The notes under the pieces are model-generated. The model was given only the letters and a program-made list of their open reading frames with translations. It was not told where the DNA came from and did not search any database. Positions 55,805-64,000 of a stretch of 64,000 nt of DNA are shown piece after piece. This DNA is from Planctomycetota bacterium (GTDB taxonomy: Bacteria > Planctomycetota > UBA8108 > JACQVS01). A program made the translations under genes and the position numbers. Within the stretch, counting starts at the first letter, position 1. Each line of letters opens with the position of its first letter. Location: contig JANQLS010000101.1 in NCBI GenBank assembly GCA_028280485.1, positions 1-64,000 on the forward strand, given 5' to 3'.

Positions 55805-57280
55805 ATGAAACTCAATCTTCTTAAATTCATTTGCTTCTATTTAATATTGCAAATGGGTCTGCTGAATATCGCCCAAGCAAATGAAATTGAAAAACCCAAC
55901 GTTCTCTTCATCGCCGTCGATGACCTCGCCAATTCCTTAGGCTGCTACGACGATATTATCGCCAAAACTCCTCACATCGATCGCTTAGCTGCATCGGGAG
56001 TTGTCTTTAAACGGGCTTACAATCAGTTGCCTTTATGTAATCCCACCCGTGCATCGGTGATGACGGGCCTTCGACCGGATCAAATTAAGGTCTACGATTT
56101 GGATCGACATTTTAGAGATGAAGTACCTGACGTCGTCACTCTTTCTCAGTCTTTCAAAAAGGCTGGCTACATCGCTTCGAGAGTCGGAAAAATCTACCAC
56201 TACAATGTTCCCGCTTCCATTGGAACGGATGGTTTTGATGATCCACCTTCATGGGATGTAAAAATCAATCCTAAAGGTCGTGACAAAAAAGATGAGGCGC
56301 TTATCTATAACACGGAACCTCACCGAAAAATCAGTGCGGCGCTCAGTTGGTTAGCCGCTGAGGGAAAAGATGAAGAGCAAACCGATGGCATGATTACAAC
56401 TGAAGCTATCGGATTGATGAAAAAGTATCAGAACCGCCCCTTCTTCTTGGCAGTAGGTTTTTTTAGGCCTCACACCCCGTTCGTGGCTCCCAAAAAGTAT
56501 TTCGATCTTTATCCCCTGGAAACCTTACGCCTTCCCTATAGTCCTCCCGGTGATCGCGACGATATTCCAGTTGCGGCGTTCGCTCACAATTGCCCCATCC
56601 CCAATTACAATTTAGATATAGATATGCTTCTTAAAGCGTTGCAAGCTTACTATGCTTGCGTTTCATTTGTGGACGCTCAAGTTGGGCGATTGCTCAAAGC
56701 TTTAGATCAGCTTCAATTGAATCGAAAAACGATTGTTGTCTTCTGGAGTGACCACGGGTATCACCTCGGTGAACACAATGGGATCTGGCAGAAGAGAACT
56801 TTGTTTGAGCAGTCGGCACGATCTCCCCTCATCATCCGAGCCCCAAACGCGAAAGGGAATGGAACTCCTTGTACTCAAATTGTTGAGTACGTTGATATTT
56901 ATCCCACGCTAACTGAATTAGCTAAGATTCCCAATCCCCATGAGATGGCGGGTCAAAGTTTAGTTCCACTTCTAAAGGATCCATTGAAGAAGTGGAAGGG
57001 ATCGGCGATCACTCAAGTCTTGAGGCCGAAGGATAGTCGTCTTCTCAGGCCAGTGATGGGTTGTAGTATTCGAACGGATCGTTGGCGTTATACCGAGTGG
57101 GCTGAAGGAACTCAGGGGATTGAGCTCTATGATCACTACGCCGATCCCATGGAATTCAATAATTTAGCGATTCGCCCTACTCAGAATTTAAAGAAGATTA
57201 TTGAGGAATTAAAGGTGAAGTTACGGAAGAAGGCTTCAGGGAAAGTACCGACGACTCCGTTTAATCCGGCGAGACTATAG
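55805..57280 (+). CDS. Secreted sulfatase, iduronate-sulfatase-like
   Basis: 491 residues with a signal peptide (about 1-26), metal pair Asp39-Asp40 (FIAVDDL), formylglycine motif CNPTR with Cys78, the mid-chain [12 protein letters not shown] and [14 protein letters not shown] near the end. This layout is that of the iduronate-2-sulfatase branch of planctomycete sulfatases that attack sulfated polysaccharides. It lacks the dockerin-like module of the other sulfatase in this window. The C-terminus is basic. Stands alone; regulation unknown. Confidence 0.93.
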   Translation: MKLNLLKFICFYLILQMGLLNIAQANEIEKPNVLFIAVDDLANSLGCYDDIIAKTPHIDRLAASGVVFKRAYNQLPLCNPTRASVMTGLRPDQIKVYDLDRHFRDEVPDVVTLSQSFKKAGYIASRVGKIYHYNVPASIGTDGFDDPPSWDVKINPKGRDKKDEALIYNTEPHRKISAALSWLAAEGKDEEQTDGMITTEAIGLMKKYQNRPFFLAVGFFRPHTPFVAPKKYFDLYPLETLRLPYSPPGDRDDIPVAAFAHNCPIPNYNLDIDMLLKALQAYYACVSFVDAQVGRLLKALDQLQLNRKTIVVFWSDHGYHLGEHNGIWQKRTLFEQSARSPLIIRAPNAKGNGTPCTQIVEYVDIYPTLTELAKIPNPHEMAGQSLVPLLKDPLKKWKGSAITQVLRPKDSRLLRPVMGCSIRTDRWRYTEWAEGTQGIELYDHYADPMEFNNLAIRPTQNLKKIIEELKVKLRKKASGKVPTTPFNPARL

Positions 57281-57320
57281 ATATATTATTTAGGGGAGAG
57301 ATGTTTTTTCGCGTCATTGC

Positions 57321-57426
57321 CCTGTAGCGCCTGGGCTTGCCCCAGGCCATTCTTTAAAGCTCTATTAACCTTAGAAGTTCCTTTTCTTAGGATGGAAGGG
57401 CCACCCGCAAGGGGGGGCGCTACAGG
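57321..57426. repeat. 106-bp GC-rich palindromic element
   Basis: Inverted ends CCTGTAGCGCC and GGCGCTACAGG, with inner hairpins CCTGGGCTTGCCCCAGG and CCACCCGCAAGGGGGG. Same type as the element at 369-562. Lies between convergent genes and may stop transcription from both. Confidence 0.65.
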
Positions 57427-57449
57427 ATGCATCTCGTCTTTAAAAATTT

Positions 57450-59405
57450 TCACTTATCAAACATCAACATCACCGCATCCAAATCATCCGGTGCCCCTAC
57501 AATCGTTACATGGTCCCCCATTTTTAATCGCGTATATCCATGTGAAATTAAGGTGTGGCCATCACGGGAGACACCTAACACTAAGGTGTCGTGGGGGAGA
57601 TTGAGACTTCTGAGAGCTACTCCATCTAAATTGGGATCCATCACTTCAACTTCGATCACATCTTGTTCAGGATCTGTTCCAAGCAAGATAGAGGTTGCAG
57701 CCGGTGAACGAACAAAATGTTCGAGAAGGCTGATCATCGCCGTAGAAGGATCGACGATGAGAGTATTGAGTTCTTGGAATTTTTCTAAGTTGTTTCGGTC
57801 GTGGAGACGAACCACTACGGTTTCAATACCAAAATGCTCGTAGACGAGTTCGCAGATCTCTAAGTTCTCTTCGTCGGAAAGAAGGGCAACCACGGCATCA
57901 GCGTCCGCAGCTTGAAGTCGATTGAGAAGATCGAGATCGATTTTATCGACTTCGAAAATATCTACATCGTTCGAAGTCATGCTTTCGGTATCTTTGCTCT
58001 TCTTGATAACCACTTTGGCTTCCCAATCATGAGCGATCAGTTGTCTCGCCAATGCAACGGACTGACCTCCACCGCTTCCAAAAATCAATGCGTCTCTCAC
58101 CCCATCAAATTCTCGATGTTCAGCTCGAAGGTGAGATTCTTTGACCATGCTGATCGCCCATTTAAACAGGGGAGGCCCGACGAGTTGATTGACAACGATG
58201 ACGGAGATGATGACCGTCATAATCTGTTCCCCCCAGTCGGGGAATTCTTTTGCGATACCGGTAGCGAGGCCGATTCCCACTCCAGCTTGAGTCACGAGAG
58301 CCATCCAACTCACCCGGTTGTGCAGTGGGGGATCGCCACCTAACATTCCGCCGGTATAAGAACCGATGAAAATTGTGAAGAGTCGAATTCCGCAGATAAT
58401 CACTGCTACGAACCAGGTTTTTTGCAAAACATCCAGGTCAAGGGTTGCACCGGTAAGAACAAAAAATGCGGTGTAGATAGGCGGCCCGATGTCATGAATA
58501 CACTTCGCAAATTCAGTTCTGTGCTCACTTTTGTTGGTGATAAGAAGTCCACCCACCATACAGATCAGCAGGGGCTCCATAAAAATTTCGAATTGCCAAG
58601 CGTGTTCAGTGTACTCACGGAACCAGTGCGAGAAGGCGAATACGCTCCAGCCCAATCCTAATAGAAGAGCCGTTTTAATCTTTTGATTTGGAATTTTGAA
58701 AATGACATTGATGAGAAGCCAAATTAAAACTCCGTAAAGGATCGACCCACAGATCTCTACTGCTAAAAGTAAAATGAACTTCCAGTTAAAATCGATGCTG
58801 CTAAAAATAGCCCCCGCGGCTTCGGAGCAAACTGAAAATAAAACGATGACCACGACATCTGAAATCATCGTCACGCTTAAAACCATTTGGGTGAAAGGTC
58901 CTTTGGCGCGAAGTTCCCTCACGATCGCAATCGCTGAAGATGGAGAGCGGGCGACCATGATGGCACCCACGATACAGGAGATCGCTATGAAGTGAATCGT
59001 TTGTGGAAGCTCGTCTGCATTCGGACCTACTTTGAAGTCAAAGGGAATATGGGAGGAGAGGAAGTAAAACGCTGTACTAACGATTAAGAAAGTCGCGATG
59101 ACTATGCCTGCAGTGATCCGTAATATGGTCTTCAGGCGTGGGCGTATTTCTTCTAAGAATAATTCACTACCCGCTGCGAAAGCGATAACAGCTAAGGCTA
59201 TGTCATTGATAAACCCTAGATGACTCGTCCCTTCTTTTGTGATCATTCCTAAAACAAAGGGGCCCGCGATGATTCCTGTAAGTAAGAATCCCGTGATGAA
59301 GGGAAGGTGAACGAGGGAGCAATATTTACCTATACGCTCGCCCGCTAAAGCGATGATGGTAAAGATGATCAGGAATGGAAGAGTTTCGAGGATGATTTCG
59401 AGCAA
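57450..59405 (-). CDS. CPA2 cation:proton antiporter with RCK domain
   Basis: 651 residues: about twelve membrane helices of the Na+/H+ exchanger fold (1-390), then an RCK/TrkA-N Rossmann domain (FGSGGGQSVALARQLI, about 415 on) and a TrkA-C domain at the end (LRSLNLPHDTLVLGVSRDG). Similar to KefB/KefC and other potassium or sodium antiporters regulated by nucleotide. The glutathione-binding details cannot be judged; in this bacterium bacillithiol is probably the thiol. The ion specificity is not determinable by eye. Confidence 0.9.
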   Translation of the reverse strand: MLEIILETLPFLIIFTIIALAGERIGKYCSLVHLPFITGFLLTGIIAGPFVLGMITKEGTSHLGFINDIALAVIAFAAGSELFLEEIRPRLKTILRITAGIVIATFLIVSTAFYFLSSHIPFDFKVGPNADELPQTIHFIAISCIVGAIMVARSPSSAIAIVRELRAKGPFTQMVLSVTMISDVVVIVLFSVCSEAAGAIFSSIDFNWKFILLLAVEICGSILYGVLIWLLINVIFKIPNQKIKTALLLGLGWSVFAFSHWFREYTEHAWQFEIFMEPLLICMVGGLLITNKSEHRTEFAKCIHDIGPPIYTAFFVLTGATLDLDVLQKTWFVAVIICGIRLFTIFIGSYTGGMLGGDPPLHNRVSWMALVTQAGVGIGLATGIAKEFPDWGEQIMTVIISVIVVNQLVGPPLFKWAISMVKESHLRAEHREFDGVRDALIFGSGGGQSVALARQLIAHDWEAKVVIKKSKDTESMTSNDVDIFEVDKIDLDLLNRLQAADADAVVALLSDEENLEICELVYEHFGIETVVVRLHDRNNLEKFQELNTLIVDPSTAMISLLEHFVRSPAATSILLGTDPEQDVIEVEVMDPNLDGVALRSLNLPHDTLVLGVSRDGHTLISHGYTRLKMGDHVTIVGAPDDLDAVMLMFDK

Positions 59406-59803
59406 TGTCTTTAACAGCCCTTAGAGCCGTACTCCAATCTAAAACCAAAAGGAGAGATGAGCTCGAAGCTAAATTTCGTCTGGGCGTGAGCCTGCCAGGA
59501 ATGGATTGGATCGTTGAGGAATATTTCTAGTCGTGTCATCGTTGGGGTCTTACGATCGCCTCCATTATGAACCTGATCTACAAGTCCTAACTCAGATTGA
59601 GTGAGAACTTTTTCTCTCTTACTGGGTTCGGCTAAAGGAGGGTGAAGCTGTAGGATAATCTAACTTATCGGTCGTTCGTCCTGATTTAATGGGTTCCAGT
59701 TGATTCAACCGGCTCTCATTAAATGAGGGTCATCCCTTCGAGGAAGAGATGACCCTCATCATTTTTATGTTGATTGAATCCTTTTTTGGAACGCCCTGAG
59801 TTA
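59406..59803. other. Gap with terminator
   Basis: No gene seen. Carries the upstream region of the antiporter gene and the hairpin at 59723-59759. Confidence 0.5.
59723..59767. terminator. Terminator hairpin near FHA gene end
   Basis: Twelve-base-pair stem ATGAGGGTCATC (59723-59734) with GATGACCCTCAT (59748-59759), followed by CATTTTTA on the plus strand. It is 37 bases past the stop of the FHA gene, which is on the minus strand; the U tract there is weak, so its direction is uncertain. Confidence 0.65.
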
Positions 59804-61330
59804 TCAGGCTTTCACATCGAAGAAATCATCGTCTCCTTCAGACAATTCGCCTGAGCGGAAGGCGGTAATCAAGGCTTTAACGATCTCTTCATTAAAGGAC
59901 TTACCGGAAGTCTTCATGATTTCCATCAAGGCTTCTTTATCGTTGGGGGGAGGAGCAGTGCTGTCGTCGGGATGTTTGATCTGATCAAATTCGAAAGCCA
60001 AACCGAGGATTTGAGCCAGGGGATGGATTTCATCTCCCTTGATCCCTTCTGGAGAACCGGCACCATTCCAGCGTTCTTTTTGCTGAACGATAGCAGGGAG
60101 GATCTCTTCGATACCGGGCATCTCTTGGAGAAGCTGAGAGGCGTAGTGATTCTTACGGGTATCGAGAGTGAACGTTCCTTCTCGATCACGATCGGACAGA
60201 GGAATGGAGCCAATATCGTAAAGCATCCCGGCCAACCAGGCATTACGACAATCGTGGGTGTTCCAATTCAATTGTTTCGCCATACTCAAGCAGCATTTCG
60301 CCAAACGCTCGGCTCTGCCCTTGTGGTAGGGATCTCGCATTTCGATCGCAGCCACCAGGGTTCGGATCGAATTCCTAAAGATCTTCTCTGAGGCTCGAAT
60401 TTGCCTCAGGAGTTGCATCGTGGTGCCTAATTGCACGGCGACGGCTGAAGCCAGCTCGAGTTCTTCACTTTGAAATGCTTCGGGCTTTTGAGAGTTCGAA
60501 ATATAGACGACACCCAAATTTTTCCCGATTCCGGTAATCGGAACGCAAATGACAGAGCGAATCTTCTGCATGACGACACTCGCCATGGCGTTGTATCGAG
60601 CATCGAGTCCGGCGTCCGAGGTCAATACGGCACGACCTTGATCGAGGCAATCTCGAATGATCGTTCGAGAGACCCCTTCTCCTTGAGTCGAGTCATCCCG
60701 ATCGTAGCGACCGATGAGCTTGTAGGATTGGCTGGCCCCGTTTTCTTCTGCAGAATCGGAAGCGCGCACTTGGAAGATAAAGACGTTGTCGGCGTCGACA
60801 ACCTGTCCCAAGTGATTGGCGGCCAAGTTCAGGATTTTAGATAGGTTCGTCTCGGAGCCTACGATATGAGAAATCGCTAACAGCGCGGCGAGACGTCGGC
60901 TTTCGGCGCTTTCAGAGCTATCTTTGAGGGCAGCTCCAACTGGATTACCCGCACGGGTGAGCTGGAGAGTTTGCGTCGGATCAGCCGAGGGAGGTTGTCC
61001 TCCGTCGTCGACGATGATGTTTTCAGAGTCTTTAAAGCGAGCCTGGCGATCTTCGAATACGAGAACCGTATTACCGATTTGAATTTGGTCTCCGAAGCGA
61101 AGAACGACTTCGTCGATTTTTTCCGTGTTGACGAAAGTTCCATTACGACTTTCGAGGTCGCGGATGAAAAAGAGTTCGCCGATGTTGAAAACTTCAGCGT
61201 GTTGTCTGGAGGCTCCTTGATCTAAGACCTGGATAGCACCTCCACGATCACGTCCGATGGTGAGGGTTTCGTCGGCGATCTCGTAGATCTTACCCTTTTC
61301 ATTTCCAGTCTTTACACGAAGTACGGCCAT
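59804..61330 (-). CDS. FHA-GAF-degenerate HD-GYP protein
   Basis: 508 residues: FHA domain (about 1-100) with GR at 26-27, SRQH at 41-44 and SRNG at 61-64, able to bind phosphothreonine; a linker; a GAF domain (about 145-310); and a C-terminal HD-GYP-like domain. In the last, the HD pair is YD (GMLYDIGSI, near 370) and the GYP segment reads GSP in RWNGAGSPEGIKGDEI, with the early His of GHSER replaced by Arg, so phosphodiesterase activity is unlikely. It may read out kinase activity by FHA binding. No c-di-GMP enzyme is adjacent. Confidence 0.85.
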   Translation of the reverse strand: MAVLRVKTGNEKGKIYEIADETLTIGRDRGGAIQVLDQGASRQHAEVFNIGELFFIRDLESRNGTFVNTEKIDEVVLRFGDQIQIGNTVLVFEDRQARFKDSENIIVDDGGQPPSADPTQTLQLTRAGNPVGAALKDSSESAESRRLAALLAISHIVGSETNLSKILNLAANHLGQVVDADNVFIFQVRASDSAEENGASQSYKLIGRYDRDDSTQGEGVSRTIIRDCLDQGRAVLTSDAGLDARYNAMASVVMQKIRSVICVPITGIGKNLGVVYISNSQKPEAFQSEELELASAVAVQLGTTMQLLRQIRASEKIFRNSIRTLVAAIEMRDPYHKGRAERLAKCCLSMAKQLNWNTHDCRNAWLAGMLYDIGSIPLSDRDREGTFTLDTRKNHYASQLLQEMPGIEEILPAIVQQKERWNGAGSPEGIKGDEIHPLAQILGLAFEFDQIKHPDDSTAPPPNDKEALMEIMKTSGKSFNEEIVKALITAFRSGELSEGDDDFFDVKA

Positions 61331-61839
61331 TCTAGTTCTCCGATTGGGAGGGCTTGATGATTCTTGTTGATGATTTGAACGTAAGTTACCGTTAACTCAG
61401 AGGTTCGTTGAGTTTATTCGGTGCTTGCGCGCTCGAGCTATGCAATCCTAAGCAACACCCGGGGGATGGATTGGTAGCCTGGGTTTCCAGGCGCTTCATA
61501 ATAAGGTGGATTTTAATCAATCGAGGCCAGTCTGGCAAAGGCTTCCCCTCATTTTGCCGAGCCTTATGGAGAGAAAAATCTTCCGAAAAGCCGATTTTTG
61601 TGATTATCGGTGCTTAAATGGACCCAAAGTCGTCGGCTACGCCTCTGAGCCGGTTCTTGGTATTGGGTACCGAAATAACCGTGAACAAAAGTTAAATAGC
61701 CCGGAGCGTAAGCGACGGGATCCAGCTAAAGTGCTTGGTGGGGGGAAACTAATTGCCTCAGCTATCCTGAAATACACGCTTAAGGGAAGTTTAACGTGAG
61801 GATGTATCCCGTCGCTTACGCTCCGGGCTAGTTAATGAA
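61331..61839. other. Gap with a 144-bp inverted-repeat element
   Basis: Promoter region of the FHA gene on the left; the remainder is the element at 61692-61835. No gene seen. Confidence 0.55.
61692..61835. repeat. 144-bp inverted-repeat element with TTAA ends
   Basis: Arms of 30 bases (61692-61721 and 61806-61835) are inverted copies with one mismatch, both ending in TTAA. Arm core AGCCCGGAGCGTAAGCGACG. The window's first 26 bases match the right arm. The element ends four bases before the lolD stop codon. Confidence 0.75.
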
Positions 61840-62571
61840 TCACGCAAACAACCCATCCACCATATGAACTTGCCGGTGAGCCCGTTGAGCTAAGTTTTCA
61901 TCGTGAGTTACGAGGATAAACGAAGCACCGGTGGTCTCATTGAGTTCCTGCATCAGCTGATGGATTTTTTCTCCGGTTTGGGTGTCGAGGTTCCCGGTCG
62001 GTTCGTCACAGAGGACCAGTTCTGGATCATTGAAGAGAGCGCGGGCGATTGCGGCTCGTTGACGCTCGCCACCCGAGAGCCGGGTGGGGGGAAACTCCCG
62101 TCGTTCACTGAGGCCCACCCGCTCTAAGAGATGGTCGGCCTTCTCGATGAGAGATTTATTTCGGCTGCGAAATTCAGAGCCCGAATATCGAATCATCGCG
62201 GGAAGTAAAACATTTTCGCGAACCGTCAAATCGGGAAGCAGATGATAAGCCTGAAAGACGAATCCTAATAGTTCGTTTCGGATGACCGCCTTTTCTTTCA
62301 GGTTGACACTGCAGAGATCCTTTCCGTGGAAGCGGTCGTTCGTTCCCTTGTAGATGATGTGACCACTCGATGCTTGATCGAGTAAGCCGATTAGATTGAG
62401 GAGGGTGCTCTTTCCTACGCCACTTTGACCCAATATCGCCAAGATTTCACCGCGGTACACTTTCAAATCAATCCCCTTCAAGACCGGAACGGACTGTTGA
62501 TTCAGGCGGTACTCTTTGGTGAGTTGCTTGATCTCGAGGATCAATTCAGGTTTCGCTTCAGTATTATTCAT
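61840..62571 (-). CDS. lolD: LolD-like ABC transporter ATP-binding protein
   Basis: 243 residues. Walker A GQSGVGKST (48-56), signature LSGGERQRAAIARAL, Walker B LVLCDEPTGNLD and the H loop ILVTHD are intact. MacB/LolD-type ATPases energise transport of lipoproteins to the outer membrane. The start overlaps the permease stop by eight bases, so the two form a complex. LolD is preferred over MacB because the partner permease is of the LolC/E type. Confidence 0.88.
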   Translation of the reverse strand: MNNTEAKPELILEIKQLTKEYRLNQQSVPVLKGIDLKVYRGEILAILGQSGVGKSTLLNLIGLLDQASSGHIIYKGTNDRFHGKDLCSVNLKEKAVIRNELLGFVFQAYHLLPDLTVRENVLLPAMIRYSGSEFRSRNKSLIEKADHLLERVGLSERREFPPTRLSGGERQRAAIARALFNDPELVLCDEPTGNLDTQTGEKIHQLMQELNETTGASFILVTHDENLAQRAHRQVHMVDGLFA

Positions 62572-64000
62572 TATGAATGGCGACTATTGGATTTTTTCTC
62601 GCCGCCCAAATCGCGGGAACGAGACTCGCTAAAAGCCCGAAGACGATGGCTGGGAGAATACTCAAGATTACAGTGGTAAATTCTAATGACGTAGGGATTT
62701 TATCCATTAAGTACACCTCAGGATCGAAAAGAGTAGCTCCGGTGAGGCTGGAAATGAAATCGTGAACGGGATTGATGCACTCTAAGAAAATCGTTCCTGC
62801 GATCAATCCTAACACGGTGCCTACGATGGAGATGGTGACACCATTGATCATGAAGATCATGAGGATGTCCCGCGGCCTCGCCCCCAATGACATCAAGATT
62901 CCTGCATCTCGAGTCTTTTCGATCACAATCAGAACGAGCATCAAGAGAATGATGCAACTTGTAAAGATATTCAGCAGGGAAACCACAAAACCCATGATCC
63001 ATTTTTCAATCTCGACCGCTTGCAAAAAGTAGCGTTTAGAATCTCTCCACGTTCGTAGATGGTGGTTGATATAGGAGTCTTTATCTAAATTTGAATTGCG
63101 AATCGTCTTGTGGATTTTATCGATCAGTTCTGGGGAGTCAGCGAGGTTATAGTCCGTTAAGGAAATTCTCAGGCCATCGTAACACTCGTCGAATCCTTCG
63201 GGGCCACCGTAGGCATTTAAGAGTGTTTTCATTCGGTTGTTGTGAACTAAGAACACTTTGGAATCGACGTTAAAGTCCCCAGTTTTAAACGCGCCAGTAA
63301 CGATGAATTTTCCTTCGATCACTTCTTGGCTACCGGGTTTGATCGTCAGAAGGTGAACAATTTGACCGAGCTCTAAATTTCGACTCGTTAAAAATTGGAG
63401 CCCGACGACGATGGCAGAGTAATTGTGCTTTGAGAATGAACTACCGATATTGGGGTTGTAACGATTAAAGATCGTTTTTCTGAATTCGCGTGAAAAGAGT
63501 TCTACGCTTTCTTCCGAATTTACCGGAGTTCGTTCAGGGGTGTCGAGGATGGCTAAGGCTTGAGTGCTCGTGGCATTTTTAAATTCCCTCAAATCTTCCA
63601 AGCCTTCCCCTGCGGCAAGAATCGTTTCTAATTCCTGAGGACGAATGAGGAATTTCGGTAAGCTGGTGACACGGCTTTCGGCATCCGGATCAAGGCCTCT
63701 CAAGAAGCAGGGGTTGAATTTCCCGCTTCGGTACATCGCCAAGGCTTCGAGAAAAGGAGCCGTTTCAACCACCTCGGGGAGAGCATTGAGATTTTCTCGA
63801 AGCTCTTCGATCCCGCAAAGCCCCTGGGGAGCGGCGGTCCGGATAATCAGGTGAGATTCTGACTCACGAATCATCTCCTGTAAGCGTTCGATGTACCCTT
63901 CCATGATGCCCAGGACGGTCATCAGAGTAGCTACTCCAAACATGACGGCGATAATCGACAGGAGGGCTGTCGTTCGCTTTCTTAAGTAGCGGAAGCTGAT
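62564..64000 (-). CDS. LolC/LolE-type permease (5' end outside window)
   Basis: FtsX-superfamily permease. The reading frame is open to the right edge: codons before the Met at 63943 read SFRYLRKRTTALLSIIAV, the usual start of this family's first membrane helix, so the gene begins beyond base 64000. The visible part has a large periplasmic domain between the first helix and the last three helices (from WIMGFVVSLLNIFTSCIILL on) and ends NPIVAIHNE. With LolD it forms a lipoprotein-releasing transporter. Confidence 0.9.
   Translation of the reverse strand: MSFRYLRKRTTALLSIIAVMFGVATLMTVLGIMEGYIERLQEMIRESESHLIIRTAAPQGLCGIEELRENLNALPEVVETAPFLEALAMYRSGKFNPCFLRGLDPDAESRVTSLPKFLIRPQELETILAAGEGLEDLREFKNATSTQALAILDTPERTPVNSEESVELFSREFRKTIFNRYNPNIGSSFSKHNYSAIVVGLQFLTSRNLELGQIVHLLTIKPGSQEVIEGKFIVTGAFKTGDFNVDSKVFLVHNNRMKTLLNAYGGPEGFDECYDGLRISLTDYNLADSPELIDKIHKTIRNSNLDKDSYINHHLRTWRDSKRYFLQAVEIEKWIMGFVVSLLNIFTSCIILLMLVLIVIEKTRDAGILMSLGARPRDILMIFMINGVTISIVGTVLGLIAGTIFLECINPVHDFISSLTGATLFDPEVYLMDKIPTSLEFTTVILSILPAIVFGLLASLVPAIWAARKNPIVAIHNE

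Overview
The window looks like chromosomal DNA of a fairly low-GC member of the Planctomycetota. The clues are: secreted proteins whose N-termini carry paired dockerin-like calcium-loop repeats (GDxNxDD type); a SpoVG with an inserted four-cysteine zinc ribbon; a FlgM of the form I associate with planctomycetes; two formylglycine sulfatases; large multidomain Ser/Thr kinases; and many intergenic palindromic repeats built on the core AGCCCGAAGCGTTAGCGAGGG or relatives of it. Assignment below phylum is not possible from sequence reading alone.

Layout. 1-3080: repeat-rich edge, then enolase and an FtsB/DivIC-like protein on the minus strand, and a gene-poor stretch. 3081-8378: a plus-strand metabolic run with psd and pssA (phosphatidylethanolamine synthesis), folK, panC, ispE and spoVG. 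8379-11910: a multi-hairpin repeat, a degenerate histidine-kinase-like GAF/PAS protein overlapping a degenerate receiver protein, and a methyltransferase. 11970-15968: a tightly coupled minus-strand operon encoding a YHYH-domain secreted protein, a MORN-variant protein, a Sco1/SenC copper protein and a dockerin-bearing sulfatase. 16198-19166: the selenocysteine tRNA gene and a small AT-rich island bounded by 123-bp direct repeats that begin exactly in the tRNA anticodon loop. 19633-26466: small membrane or lipoproteins, trmL, the threonine-degradation pair tdh-kbl, selA and an unknown membrane protein. 27052-33936: priA and a bacillithiol locus (bshC, bshB, bshA). 34122-41545: small unknowns, a PilZ protein, an RNase HII-like protein, a TPR/gluzincin protein and a long repeat-bearing gap. 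41546-54747: a large carboxypeptidase-regulatory-repeat protein, FlgM, a STAS protein, and two Ser/Thr kinases. 54777-64000: small membrane proteins, a second sulfatase, a CPA2 antiporter with an RCK domain, an FHA-GAF-degenerate HD-GYP protein, and LolD with a LolC/E-type permease cut by the window edge.

How parts fit together. tRNA-Sec and SelA show that selenocysteine is used, though SelB, SelD and any selenoprotein lie elsewhere. BshA, BshB and BshC make a complete bacillithiol pathway. Psd and PssA are translationally coupled. Kinases, STAS, FlgM, PilZ, FHA/GAF and receiver-like proteins suggest dense signalling, several members having lost canonical catalytic residues.

The most unusual features are the 2.8-kb island that splits a copy of the 5' half of tRNA-Sec with its promoter, and a 159-bp multi-hairpin element present twice with a compensatory base-pair change. 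Several dispersed inverted-repeat families of fixed length (about 62, 144 and 166 bp) also stand out.
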